A stretch of 47,964 bases of DNA. Origin: Deltaproteobacteria bacterium (GTDB taxonomy: Bacteria > Myxococcota_A > UBA9042 > PHBI01). The notes beneath the pieces were generated by a model. That model saw only the letters and a program-made list of their open reading frames with translations. It had not been told where the DNA came from and did no database searches. The stretch lies in the NCBI GenBank assembly GCA_006226565.1, contig SBGO01000457.1, forward strand, positions 1-47,964. The letters run 5' to 3'. The position numbers and the translations under genes are program-made. This document shows positions 29,457 to 36,583 of the stretch, piece by piece (position 1 is the first letter of the stretch; every line of letters starts with the position of its first letter).

Positions 29457-31550
29457 ATGGAAACGCCGAGGTTGGACCGGGGCACGCCGGGGGAGCTGCG
29501 AGCGAGTATCCTCGACTACTTCGAGGACTCCTGGGACACCTACGAGCGCCTCTTCGAGGTGCTCGCGAGCGACGAGGCCTACTACCGCCGCGCCGATCCC
29601 CTGCGTCACCCGCTCGTCTTCTACCTCGGCCACACGGCCACGTTCTTCGTCAACAAGCTCGTGATGGCGCGGATCCTGACCGAGCGCGTCGATCCGCACC
29701 TCGAGTCGCTCTTCGCCATCGGCGTCGACGAGATGAGCTGGGACGACCTCGACGCGACCCACTACGACTGGCCGCCCATCGCCGAGGTCTGGGACTACCG
29801 ACGCCGGGTGCGCGAGCTCGTGCGCGAGCGGATCGAGGCGCTCCCGCTGCGGATCCCGGTCGGCTGGGACGACCCCTTCTGGGCCATCCTGATGGGGATC
29901 GAGCACGAGCGCATCCACCTCGAGACGAGCTCGGTCCTCATCCGCCACCTGCCGCTCGCGCTGGTCCGCCCGCACGGGGCGTGGCCGCTCTGCACCCACG
30001 CCGGGGAGGCACCGAAGAACGCGCTCCTGCCGGTCGCCGGCGGGCGGGTCGTCCTCGGCCGGGGCCACGACGCGCCACGCTACGGCTGGGACAACGAGTT
30101 CGGGCGCCACGAGGAGCAGGTCGCGCCGTTCTCGGCCGCGCGCTACCTGACGAGCAACGGCGAGTATCGCGAGTTCGTCGCCGCCGGCGGGTACGGCGAC
30201 CCGACGCTGTGGACCGAGGAGGGCTGGGCCTGGCGGCGCTACGCCGAGGTCGAGCACCCGCGCTTCTGGGTGAAGGCGGGCGACGGCTGGCGGCTCCGCT
30301 GCATGGCCGAGGAGATCCCGATGCCGTGGAGCTGGCCCGTGGAGGTCAACCAGCTCGAGGCGAAGGCCTTCTGCAACTGGAAGTCACGCCAGCTCGGCCA
30401 GCGCCTGCGCCTGCCGACCGAGGCCGAGTGGTACCGCCTGCTCGACGCGGCCGGGCTCCCCGAGCGCGACGTCTTCAGCGGCGAGTCGGGCAACATCGCG
30501 CTGGCCCGCCAGGCCTCCTCGTGCCCGGTCGATCGCCACGTCCACGGCGGCTTCGGCGACGTGGTCGGCAACGTCTGGCAGCACACCGAGACGCCCATCG
30601 ACGGGTTCCCCGGCTTCGCCGTCCACCCGCTCTACGACGACTTCTCGACGCCGACCTTCGACGCCCGCCACAACCTCATCAAGGGCGGCTCGTGGATCTC
30701 GACGGGCAACGAGGCGACGCGCTCGGCGCGCTACGCCTTCCGGCGCCACTTCTACCAGCACGCAGGCTTCCGCTACATCGCGTCGGAGCAGGAGGTCAGC
30801 GTGGCCGAGAGCATCTACGAGAGCGACGTGGCGGTCGCGCAGTACTGCGACTTCCACTACGGGCCCGAGCGGCTCGGCGTCCCCAACTTCCCGCGCCGCT
30901 GCGCCGAGCTCTGCCACGAGGCGGCGGGCGGGCGGCCGCTCCGGCGGGTGCTGGACCTGGGCTGCGCGACCGGGCGCGCGAGCTTCGAGCTGGCGCGGTT
31001 CGCCGAGCACGTCACGGGGATCGACTTCTCGGCCCGCTTCATCAAGGTCGGCCACGCGCTCCAGCGGCAGGGGGCGGTGCGCTACGTCGTCGCCGAGGAG
31101 GGCGAGCTCGAGAGCACGCACGAGGCGAGCCTCGCCGCCCTCGGGCTGGCCGAGGTCGCCGACCGGGTCGAGCTGTGGCAGGGCGACGCGCACAACCTCA
31201 AGCCGCGCTTCGCCGACTACGACCTCGTGCTCGCGGCCAACCTCATCGACCGGCTGCACGATCCCGGGCACTTCCTCGCGCACGTGCACGAGCGCCTCGT
31301 CCCGGGCGGGCTGCTGGTGCTGCTCTCGCCCTACACCTGGCTCGAGGAGTTCACCCCGAAGGCGAACTGGCTCGGCGGGCGCGTCATCGACGGGCGCGAG
31401 GTGAGCACCCTCGAGGGCCTCGACGCCGCCCTCGGCGACCGCTTCCGGCGGGTCGGCGAGCCGCGCGACGTCCCCTTCGTCATCCGCGAGACCCCGCGCA
31501 AGCACCAGCACACGCTGAGCCAGATGACGGTGTGGGAGCTGAAAGTGTGA
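29457..31550 (+). CDS. ovoA: OvoA: 5-histidylcysteine sulfoxide synthase / 4-mercaptohistidine N-methyltransferase
   Basis: The ATG at 29457 follows GGGGAGG. The 697-residue product has all three OvoA parts. A DinB-like domain (about 10-175) carries the iron site: His59 in YLGHTATFF and H-x3-H-x-E in HERIHLE (His150, His154, Glu156). An FGE-sulfatase domain follows (about 190-440; RLRLPTEAEWYRLL, GNVWQHTETP, LIKGGSWISTGNEA). The C-terminal SAM methyltransferase (about 450-697) has motif I VLDLGCATGRASFEL. The protein joins His and Cys oxidatively and later N-methylates the thiol-histidine, the first and last steps of ovothiol A synthesis. The C-terminal methyltransferase separates it from EgtB. 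No lyase (OvoB) gene is in the window. Its last two codons and stop (AAA GTG TGA) belong to the hairpin repeat. Confidence 0.93.
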   Translation: METPRLDRGTPGELRASILDYFEDSWDTYERLFEVLASDEAYYRRADPLRHPLVFYLGHTATFFVNKLVMARILTERVDPHLESLFAIGVDEMSWDDLDATHYDWPPIAEVWDYRRRVRELVRERIEALPLRIPVGWDDPFWAILMGIEHERIHLETSSVLIRHLPLALVRPHGAWPLCTHAGEAPKNALLPVAGGRVVLGRGHDAPRYGWDNEFGRHEEQVAPFSAARYLTSNGEYREFVAAGGYGDPTLWTEEGWAWRRYAEVEHPRFWVKAGDGWRLRCMAEEIPMPWSWPVEVNQLEAKAFCNWKSRQLGQRLRLPTEAEWYRLLDAAGLPERDVFSGESGNIALARQASSCPVDRHVHGGFGDVVGNVWQHTETPIDGFPGFAVHPLYDDFSTPTFDARHNLIKGGSWISTGNEATRSARYAFRRHFYQHAGFRYIASEQEVSVAESIYESDVAVAQYCDFHYGPERLGVPNFPRRCAELCHEAAGGRPLRRVLDLGCATGRASFELARFAEHVTGIDFSARFIKVGHALQRQGAVRYVVAEEGELESTHEASLAALGLAEVADRVELWQGDAHNLKPRFADYDLVLAANLIDRLHDPGHFLAHVHERLVPGGLLVLLSPYTWLEEFTPKANWLGGRVIDGREVSTLEGLDAALGDRFRRVGEPRDVPFVIRETPRKHQHTLSQMTVWELKV

Positions 31551-31585
31551 AGTCTTGGGGTCAGACCCCGCCACTTCACACTTTC
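31541..31585. repeat. REP-like palindromic hairpin element, copy 2
   Basis: The outer stem GAAAGTGTGAAGT pairs with ACTTCACACTTTC (13 bp), enclosing CTT, GGGGTCAGACCCC and GCC. The left arm supplies the last two codons and stop of ovoA. Confidence 0.92.
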
Positions 31586-31600
31586 GGCAGCGTGCAGACA

Positions 31601-31642
31601 AAATGTGAGAGATCGGGGTCTGACCCCGATCTCTCACACTTT
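31601..31642. repeat. REP-like palindromic hairpin element, copy 3
   Basis: An almost perfectly paired hairpin (AAATGTGAGAGATCGGGGTC with GACCCCGATCTCTCACACTTT) starts 15 bases after copy 2. Its right arm supplies the last two codons and stop of the convergent flavoprotein gene. The stem sequence next to the core differs from copy 2 on both sides in a compensating way, so pairing is kept. Confidence 0.92.
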
Positions 31643-32818
31643 CAGGCGGTCCAGCTCGGCGTTGGAGCGGCCGATGCAGTCCTCGATGGCGAGGCCGGCG
31701 AAGTAGCTGCCGGTCAGGGCCAGGCGCGAGCCGTCGAGCGCCGCGTCGAGGGCGGCCACCAGCGCCGGGTGCCCGGGGCGGGGCGACGGCAGGCGGCTCG
31801 TGCGCTCGTGGGTGGCGACGACGTCGGACTCGCTCACGCCGAGGACCGCGAGCGCGCGCCCGAGGCGGTCCCCGGAGGCGAGCCCGGGGGCGAAGTGGAA
31901 GGTGAAGGCGCGGTGACCGGTGTCCGGGACCACGTCGCGGGTCACGACCGAGAAGAAGGCGTCGCGCTCCTTGGGGACGATGCCGGCGACGGCGGGCAGC
32001 GTGACCTTGTCGGCGGGCACGACCACGCCGAGGGAGTCGACGCTGACGACGCCGATCTCGGCGAGGGGCTCGGCCAGCTCGGGCCACGCTCCCGCGAGCA
32101 CCCGCGCGGCGACGTCGGGCGGCAGCGCGACCGCGACCTGCTCGGCGACGAGGCGCTCGCCGCTCTGCAGGGTCACGGCGAAGCGCTCACCGTCGGGGGC
32201 CACGCTCGCCACCGGGCAGTCCCGACGCACGCTCACGCGCGGCGCGGCCGCGATGGCGTCGGCGACGCTGCCGAGGCCGCCGTCGAGGGTGAAGCTCCGG
32301 AGCACGTCCTTTCGGCGCGGGCGCTTCTTGAAGAGCATCGTGGCCGGGAAGTCGTCGGCCGGCTGCGACGGGACCGCGGCGAGCATCGGCGACAGCACGC
32401 GCTCGTAGTTCCGCTTGCCGACGAGGCGCGAGAAGTACTCGCGCGCCGTGCGGCCGTCCTTCTTGGTGAAGGGCGCCCGCGGCAGGGAGCCGAAGAGCCG
32501 CAGGAAGCTCAGCTCCTTGGTGATGGAGCGCAGCTGGCCGTCCACGAGCAGGCGGAAGGGGACCTTCTGGCGCGGGACGAGCCGCTCCATCATGCCCAGC
32601 CCCTCGAGGATCGCGAGGAGGCCGCCGTAGGAGTTGTACGCGGTGTGCGCGCCCAGCTCGAACCAGTAGCCGTCCCCGGTGCGCGGCGAGTGGAGACACC
32701 CTCCGAGGCGCGGCGCCGCGTCGAGCACCAGCGCCTCGCGACCACGGGCGGCGGCGCCCCACGCGTAGCTCAGCCCGCTGATCCCGCCGCCGACAACGAT
32801 GACGTCGAAGTCGCTCAT
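31634..32818 (-). CDS. HemY-like FAD-dependent oxidase (protoporphyrinogen/coproporphyrinogen oxidase family)
   Basis: The ATG at 32818 gives 394 residues. The FAD-binding Rossmann motif VVGGGISGLSYA lies at 8-19 with the acidic Asp at the end of the next strand (VLDAAP) and the RLGG turn. The C-terminal FAD block ALTGSYFAGLAIEDCIGRSN matches the G-N-x-x-x-G-x-x-x-x-D-C pattern of HemY/HemG-like oxidases. It is shorter than typical HemY (about 460), mainly in the middle, so another flavin amine-oxidase activity is possible. A TATGGT box 6 bases before the ATG could give a leaderless message. The last codons (AAA GTG TGA) come from repeat copy 3. Confidence 0.8.
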   Translation of the reverse strand: MSDFDVIVVGGGISGLSYAWGAAARGREALVLDAAPRLGGCLHSPRTGDGYWFELGAHTAYNSYGGLLAILEGLGMMERLVPRQKVPFRLLVDGQLRSITKELSFLRLFGSLPRAPFTKKDGRTAREYFSRLVGKRNYERVLSPMLAAVPSQPADDFPATMLFKKRPRRKDVLRSFTLDGGLGSVADAIAAAPRVSVRRDCPVASVAPDGERFAVTLQSGERLVAEQVAVALPPDVAARVLAGAWPELAEPLAEIGVVSVDSLGVVVPADKVTLPAVAGIVPKERDAFFSVVTRDVVPDTGHRAFTFHFAPGLASGDRLGRALAVLGVSESDVVATHERTSRLPSPRPGHPALVAALDAALDGSRLALTGSYFAGLAIEDCIGRSNAELDRLKV

Positions 32819-32865
32819 GGGCGGACCATAGCCCACCTCGCGCGCGGTTCACATACGATTGCGCG

Positions 32866-32881
32866 GCGGCCCGGGGGCCGC
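32866..32881. terminator. Short GC-rich hairpin after the LuxR-type gene
   Basis: GCGGCC (32866-32871) pairs with GGCCGC (32876-32881) around a 4-base loop, 6 bases past the stop of the regulator gene on the minus strand. No T run follows, so it is only a possible terminator. Confidence 0.35.
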
Positions 32882-32887
32882 GCCCCC

Positions 32888-33934
32888 TCAGACCCTGTCG
32901 TTCGGGGCCTCGAGGAGCCCGCGGCGCACGTGGTCGAGCGCGACGGCGCGACCGGAGAGCACGCTCGGCCGCTCGCGCAGCCGCTTGACGGGCGCCTGGG
33001 CGTCGTCGAGGAGCACCCGGAGCGTCCGCACGTCATTCGACCCGAGGCGCTCGAAGCACTGCTTGAGGGTCCGCTGGACCGTCCGCGCCGTCAGCTCGAG
33101 CTGCGCCGCGATGGCGCTCGGCCGGAGGCCGTCGAGGTAGAGGGCGAGGACCCGGCGCTGACGCGGAGAGAGCGCGTGGTCCGCGGCCAGGCTGGGGCGG
33201 TCGGCCTGGGAGAGGGTCACGAGATAGGCCGACTCCGAGCCGGCGCCGAGCAGCGGGGCGACGCGGACCCAGGCCCCGGAGAACGGGAAGCGCCGCGGTC
33301 CACCGTTCACGATCGCCTCACCGATCCGCTCGCACAGACGCGCCCCGCGGCGACCCGCGAGGTGCGCCATCGCCGGGTTCGTCACCTCGCCCAGCGTGCC
33401 GTCGACGCTGGCGATCGCGGCCACCGGCGAGCCGGCGAGCCAGACCTCGTCGTCGAGGTCGGCGGCGCGCCGGAGCATCGCCGCGAACTGGGGCGCCGCC
33501 TCGTTCAGGCCCTGCACGACCTGCCGACGGACGCGGCGGTCGCCCACGCACACGACGAGGCTGCCGAGCGCCTCGTCCCCCGCGTAGAAGGTCCCGACGA
33601 ACGCGGGCGCCGAGCCCGTGCGCAGATCGCGCTGCACGAAGCGGTTGAGCGTGCTCGTGAGGGGACGGCGAATCGCCTCGGCCCCGAAGGGGACCGGCTC
33701 GCCCTCGACGACGATCTCGGTCGCCGACCGCAACCCCACCCCGTGCACCCCGGTGCACAGGATCTCCCCGTCATCGGCCTCGGTGTAGCCGAGGTAGGCG
33801 ACGAAGTCCGCGTGGAACGCCTGCCGAATCGCGGCGATGAGTCCCTTGCGCACGTTGTCTGCGGACCGACGCGTCTCGAGGCGGACGACGCGCAGGGCGG
33901 CTACCAGTCGATCGTCGTAGCGGGTCTCGGTCAT
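32888..33934 (-). CDS. LuxR-type HTH transcription regulator with GAF/PAS-like sensory region
   Basis: The ATG at 33934 gives 348 residues. The C-terminal DNA-binding domain (about 260-320) is LuxR/GerE type: LSPRQRRVLALYLDGLRPSA, IAAQLELTARTVQRTLKQCFERLG. Residues about 25-175 resemble a GAF-like sensor (IRQAFHADFVAYLGYTEADD, ALGSLVVCVGDRRVRRQVV) and about 180-250 a PAS-like segment (AIASVDGTLGEVTNPAMAHL). There is no receiver domain and no autoinducer-type N-terminus, so the signal may be a small ligand. A 24-base palindrome and a TTGCAATGCA box lie upstream; the same box lies at the start of the next gene leftward in transcription (34075-36360), which it may regulate. Confidence 0.8.
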   Translation of the reverse strand: MTETRYDDRLVAALRVVRLETRRSADNVRKGLIAAIRQAFHADFVAYLGYTEADDGEILCTGVHGVGLRSATEIVVEGEPVPFGAEAIRRPLTSTLNRFVQRDLRTGSAPAFVGTFYAGDEALGSLVVCVGDRRVRRQVVQGLNEAAPQFAAMLRRAADLDDEVWLAGSPVAAIASVDGTLGEVTNPAMAHLAGRRGARLCERIGEAIVNGGPRRFPFSGAWVRVAPLLGAGSESAYLVTLSQADRPSLAADHALSPRQRRVLALYLDGLRPSAIAAQLELTARTVQRTLKQCFERLGSNDVRTLRVLLDDAQAPVKRLRERPSVLSGRAVALDHVRRGLLEAPNDRV

Positions 33935-33942
33935 GGTCTTGC

Positions 33943-33952
33943 TGCATTGCAA
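33943..33952. promoter_or_regulatory. TTGCAATGCA box, copy near the regulator start
   Basis: In the direction of the regulator gene the sequence reads TTGCAATGCA and ends 8 bases before its ATG. It is partly self-complementary. A second copy in the opposite orientation is at 36362-36371. Confidence 0.35.
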
Positions 33953-34032
33953 GAGGCCTGCCGACCGATCGTTCGTGTGATCCTGCCGCCCTGCGGGGAA
34001 CCCTCGTCCGCGATCGCGGATCGGGGGCGGGG

Positions 34033-34056
34033 CGCTGTCCGGGATCCCGGACAGCG
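34033..34056. promoter_or_regulatory. 24-base perfect palindrome between the lipoprotein stop and the regulator gene
   Basis: CGCTGTCCGGGA is followed directly by its reverse complement, and pairing extends a few bases beyond (GGG with CCC through one G-T pair). It lies 19 bases after the lipoprotein stop and about 100 bases upstream of the regulator start. It could be a terminator of the upstream gene or an operator for the regulator; no T run supports the first. Confidence 0.5.
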
Positions 34057-34074
34057 TCCCGAGCGCCGCTCCCC

Positions 34075-36360
34075 TCAGGGGGTGTAGACGGCGTAGCCCA
34101 TCGACTGCTGGATGGCGTGGAGGAACCCCTTGGCGACGGTGTTGCGCCAGGTGTCGCTCGCCAGCTGCGCGCGGTCGGTGGAGCTCGTGACGAAGCCGAG
34201 GAACGCCCAGGCGCTGGGCGCGGTCGTCGTCAGGATGGTGAAGGTGCTGGTCTTGACGCCGCGATCGGTGAGCCCGCCCTTGGCGACCAGCTGGTTCTGG
34301 ACGTAGGTCGCGTAGCTCGTCCAGGTGCTGTTCGTCGTCGACTTCCGGTAGGTCTCGCTGCCGTGCGCCGTGCCGTCGGTCCACGAGTTGACCCCGATGG
34401 AGATGACCCGGGTCGCGCCGGCGTTGTCGCAGGTGGCCTTGCGGGTGGAGGCGCTGGGGTTGGTCGAGGCGGTGCGCGTCAGCACCACCGACCAGGTCCC
34501 GCCGCCCTGGGGCTTCGCCGTGTCGGCCTCGAGCCAGGTCTTGAGGTGCTGGGCCACCGACCAGGTCACGTCGCGCGCGTAGACGCCGTTGGACGACGGC
34601 CCGGAGCCGGGGCCGTAGGCCGGATCGATGCAGATCTTGTAGGTCGGCTGGGTGATGCAGGCCCCCGACGAGCAGCCCATCGGGCAGCTCGTGCACGACG
34701 CGCTGGTGCCGCTCTCGGTGCACAGGTTGCCGGTGCCGCAGGCGGTCTCGTTGGCCCACGAGGACCACTTCAGGTTCGAGGTGCCACAGCTCGCCGACGT
34801 GCCGGTGCAGTACTTGAACTGCTGCCGCTTCTGCACCGTCCCGCCGCAGCTCCCGCTGCACTGACGCTCGGTGGCGACCGCGGTGGTGCTGCACCTGACG
34901 GTCGCCGCCTCGTAGCCGCAGCCGCTCGACTGGCAGCACGGGTCGGCGGGGTCGCACAGCTGCCCCGCGCCGGTGCAGGCGCTCCACGAGCCGTCGATGC
35001 AGGTGTGGGTCCCGGTGCCGCACGTCGCCGCGCAGCTCTCGGTCTGCCCGTCGGTGTTCCCGTCGCAGTCGTTGTCCACGCCGTCGCAGGCCTCGGCGTG
35101 GTTCGGGTGGACGTCGGCGTCACCGTCGTCGCAGTCGCCGAAGCCGCTCGGGCACTCGGGGCTCGCCGCCCCGTTGATGGCGAGCCCGGCGCAGTAGCCG
35201 TCGCCGTCGCCGTCGCAGCCGTTGTCGGTGGTGCCGTCGCAGTCGTTGTCGACGCCGTCGCAGACGTCCTCGACGAGCCCGCTGGCGCCGACGCACTCGC
35301 GCCCGCCGTCGGCCGCGCAGCCCCAGACGCCGTCCGCGCAGCCGCCCGAGGGCGCCGCGCACGCCTCGCCGAGGTCGAAGCCCTCGTCGGTGTCGCCGTC
35401 GCAGTTGTCGTCGCGGTCGTTGCAGACCTCGGGCTCGGGGACCGTCGCCGTGCACGCGGTGAGGCCCTCCGGCCCGCACTCGCGCTCGCCGCTGCAGGCG
35501 GTGCCGTTCTCGGCGTGGCAGACGGTGGACATCCCGAGCGCCGTGGCCAGCGTCGTGCACTCGCACTGCCCGCCATCGGGCACGCACAGCGGGCTCTCGC
35601 CGTCGCCGAGGGCGAGGCACGAGAAGCCGTCGGGGCAGGTCTCTCCGCCGTCGCACGGGGACGCACAGAAGCTCCCGCCGAAGCCGAAGTCGACGCAGAG
35701 GGCGCCGATCTCGAGGCAATCCTGGTGCGTCCCGCACGGCGCGCAGAGGGTGCTCCACTCCGGCAGGCAGATGTTGAAGCCCTCGGCCGCGTGCGCGCAG
35801 CGCCGATCGCCGGCGCAGGTCGACAGGCACGGCTCGGCGCAGACCTGGCCGAGCACGGTGGTCGCGCAGGCGAGGCCGACCGCGCAGTCCTCCATCCCGC
35901 CGCAGGCGCAGCCCTGACCGCCCACCCCGTCGCACGCGAAGCCGAGCGGGCCCGGCGCCACGCTCGTGTCCGTCTCCACCGTGTCCGCGGGCGCGGAGGT
36001 GTCGGCCTCCGCCGCGTCCTCGACGACCGCCGTGTCCTCGACGACCGCCGTGTCTTCCACGACCGCCGTGTCCTCGACGACCGCCGTGTCCTCCACGACC
36101 GCCGTGTCCGGCTCGACCGTGTCGGAGACGACCTTCGTGTCCTCGCTGTGCGTGTCCTCCGTCGCCGTGTCCACGGCGACGGTGTCGACCACCAGGACGT
36201 CCGAGTTGACGTCGCTGAACGCGACGTCGCCGACGACCGTGTCCGTCGGGTTCGTGATCAGATCGACGGATCCGCCGTCACCGCTGCACGCGCTCAGCCC
36301 GACGCCGAGCGCGTTCAGGCCGACAGCAAAGAGAAACGTGAACCAGAGGGAGCGAGCCAT
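34075..36360 (-). CDS. MopE-type lipoprotein with a C-terminal degenerate N-acetylmuramoyl-alanine amidase domain
   Basis: The ATG at 36360 gives a lipoprotein signal (MARSLWFTFLFAVGLNALGV then LSAC, Cys25); an in-frame ATG at 36375 is less suitable. The 761-residue product has an Asp-Thr-rich linker (about 38-135) with five VEDTAV repeats, a Cys-rich region with about 60 Cys, and three MopE-like motifs (CNDRDDNCDGDTDEG, CDGVDNDCDGTTDN, CDGVDNDCDGNTDG; about 313-440), probably calcium- or metal-binding. Residues 575-761 align with amidase_3, yet every expected catalytic residue is changed: first His to Tyr582 (DPAYG), Glu to Ala595 (GVYARD), second His to Gly656 (SIGVNS) and the final Glu to Phe720 (AFLGF). 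It probably binds peptidoglycan without cutting it. Confidence 0.85.
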   Translation of the reverse strand: MARSLWFTFLFAVGLNALGVGLSACSGDGGSVDLITNPTDTVVGDVAFSDVNSDVLVVDTVAVDTATEDTHSEDTKVVSDTVEPDTAVVEDTAVVEDTAVVEDTAVVEDTAVVEDAAEADTSAPADTVETDTSVAPGPLGFACDGVGGQGCACGGMEDCAVGLACATTVLGQVCAEPCLSTCAGDRRCAHAAEGFNICLPEWSTLCAPCGTHQDCLEIGALCVDFGFGGSFCASPCDGGETCPDGFSCLALGDGESPLCVPDGGQCECTTLATALGMSTVCHAENGTACSGERECGPEGLTACTATVPEPEVCNDRDDNCDGDTDEGFDLGEACAAPSGGCADGVWGCAADGGRECVGASGLVEDVCDGVDNDCDGTTDNGCDGDGDGYCAGLAINGAASPECPSGFGDCDDGDADVHPNHAEACDGVDNDCDGNTDGQTESCAATCGTGTHTCIDGSWSACTGAGQLCDPADPCCQSSGCGYEAATVRCSTTAVATERQCSGSCGGTVQKRQQFKYCTGTSASCGTSNLKWSSWANETACGTGNLCTESGTSASCTSCPMGCSSGACITQPTYKICIDPAYGPGSGPSSNGVYARDVTWSVAQHLKTWLEADTAKPQGGGTWSVVLTRTASTNPSASTRKATCDNAGATRVISIGVNSWTDGTAHGSETYRKSTTNSTWTSYATYVQNQLVAKGGLTDRGVKTSTFTILTTTAPSAWAFLGFVTSSTDRAQLASDTWRNTVAKGFLHAIQQSMGYAVYTP
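36017..36106 (-). repeat. 18-bp minisatellite, five copies, coding VEDTAV
   Basis: Five tandem 18-base units (tcctcgacgaccgccgtg with one or two changes) encode the six-residue repeat Val-Glu-Asp-Thr-Ala-Val in the linker of the MopE-type lipoprotein. High identity between units suggests recent slippage and possible length variation between strains. Confidence 0.9.
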
Positions 36361-36361
36361 G

Positions 36362-36371
36362 TTGCAATGCA
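36362..36371. promoter_or_regulatory. TTGCAATGCA box at the lipoprotein start
   Basis: It reads TTGCAATGCA on the + strand and lies 2 bases before the lipoprotein ATG (36360). It is the reverse orientation of the box at 33943-33952 relative to gene direction. Confidence 0.35.
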
Positions 36372-36401
36372 CCATGAGAGGTCAGGGCCGACCGACGTCT
36401 C

Positions 36402-36430
36402 ACCCTACTGAGGTCGCGGCGCCGCAGCAA
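36402..36430 (-). promoter_or_regulatory. Candidate sigma-70 promoter of the MopE-type lipoprotein gene
   Basis: On the minus strand TTGCTG (36430-36425), a 17-base spacer and TAGGGT (36407-36402) lie about 42 bases before the ATG at 36360. Confidence 0.4.
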
Positions 36431-36525
36431 CAACGAGCTTCTGAGAGATTCGGCGGTCTCCCCGGCGCGGGTCCGAGCCCTTCGCGCCATCGGTCGGGGA
36501 CGGCCGCGGTGCGGCGGTGGACGCC

Positions 36526-36554
36526 GTGACCCAATGCGGCGCCGGGTGTAGCTT
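36526..36554 (+). promoter_or_regulatory. Candidate sigma-70 promoter of the VOC-SRPBCC gene
   Basis: GTGACC (36526-36531), a 17-base spacer and TAGCTT (36549-36554) give a predicted start near 36561, 23 bases before the start codon. Confidence 0.4.
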
Positions 36555-36583
36555 CGGCGGACCGAAACAGGAGAGGTGATCAG

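Noticed and set aside
29457-31550. Calling the gene egtB (ergothioneine synthesis)
   Set aside because: The DinB and FGE parts are shared, but the C-terminal SAM methyltransferase fused in the same chain is the mark of OvoA.
31541-31642. A CRISPR array or simple terminator pair between ovoA and the flavoprotein gene
   Set aside because: There are only two hairpins with no regular spacers, and related copies occur elsewhere in the window, so a dispersed repeat is the better reading.
27821-34087. A very long open frame on the + strand spanning more than 2000 codons
   Set aside because: It runs antisense through several well-supported genes and out of frame with OvoA, is Arg/Gly/Ala-rich and has no domain. 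Such frames arise because stop codons are rare in very GC-rich DNA.
34075-34638. Annotating an active N-acetylmuramoyl-L-alanine amidase
   Set aside because: None of the expected His/Glu zinc and catalytic residues is present at the aligned positions.
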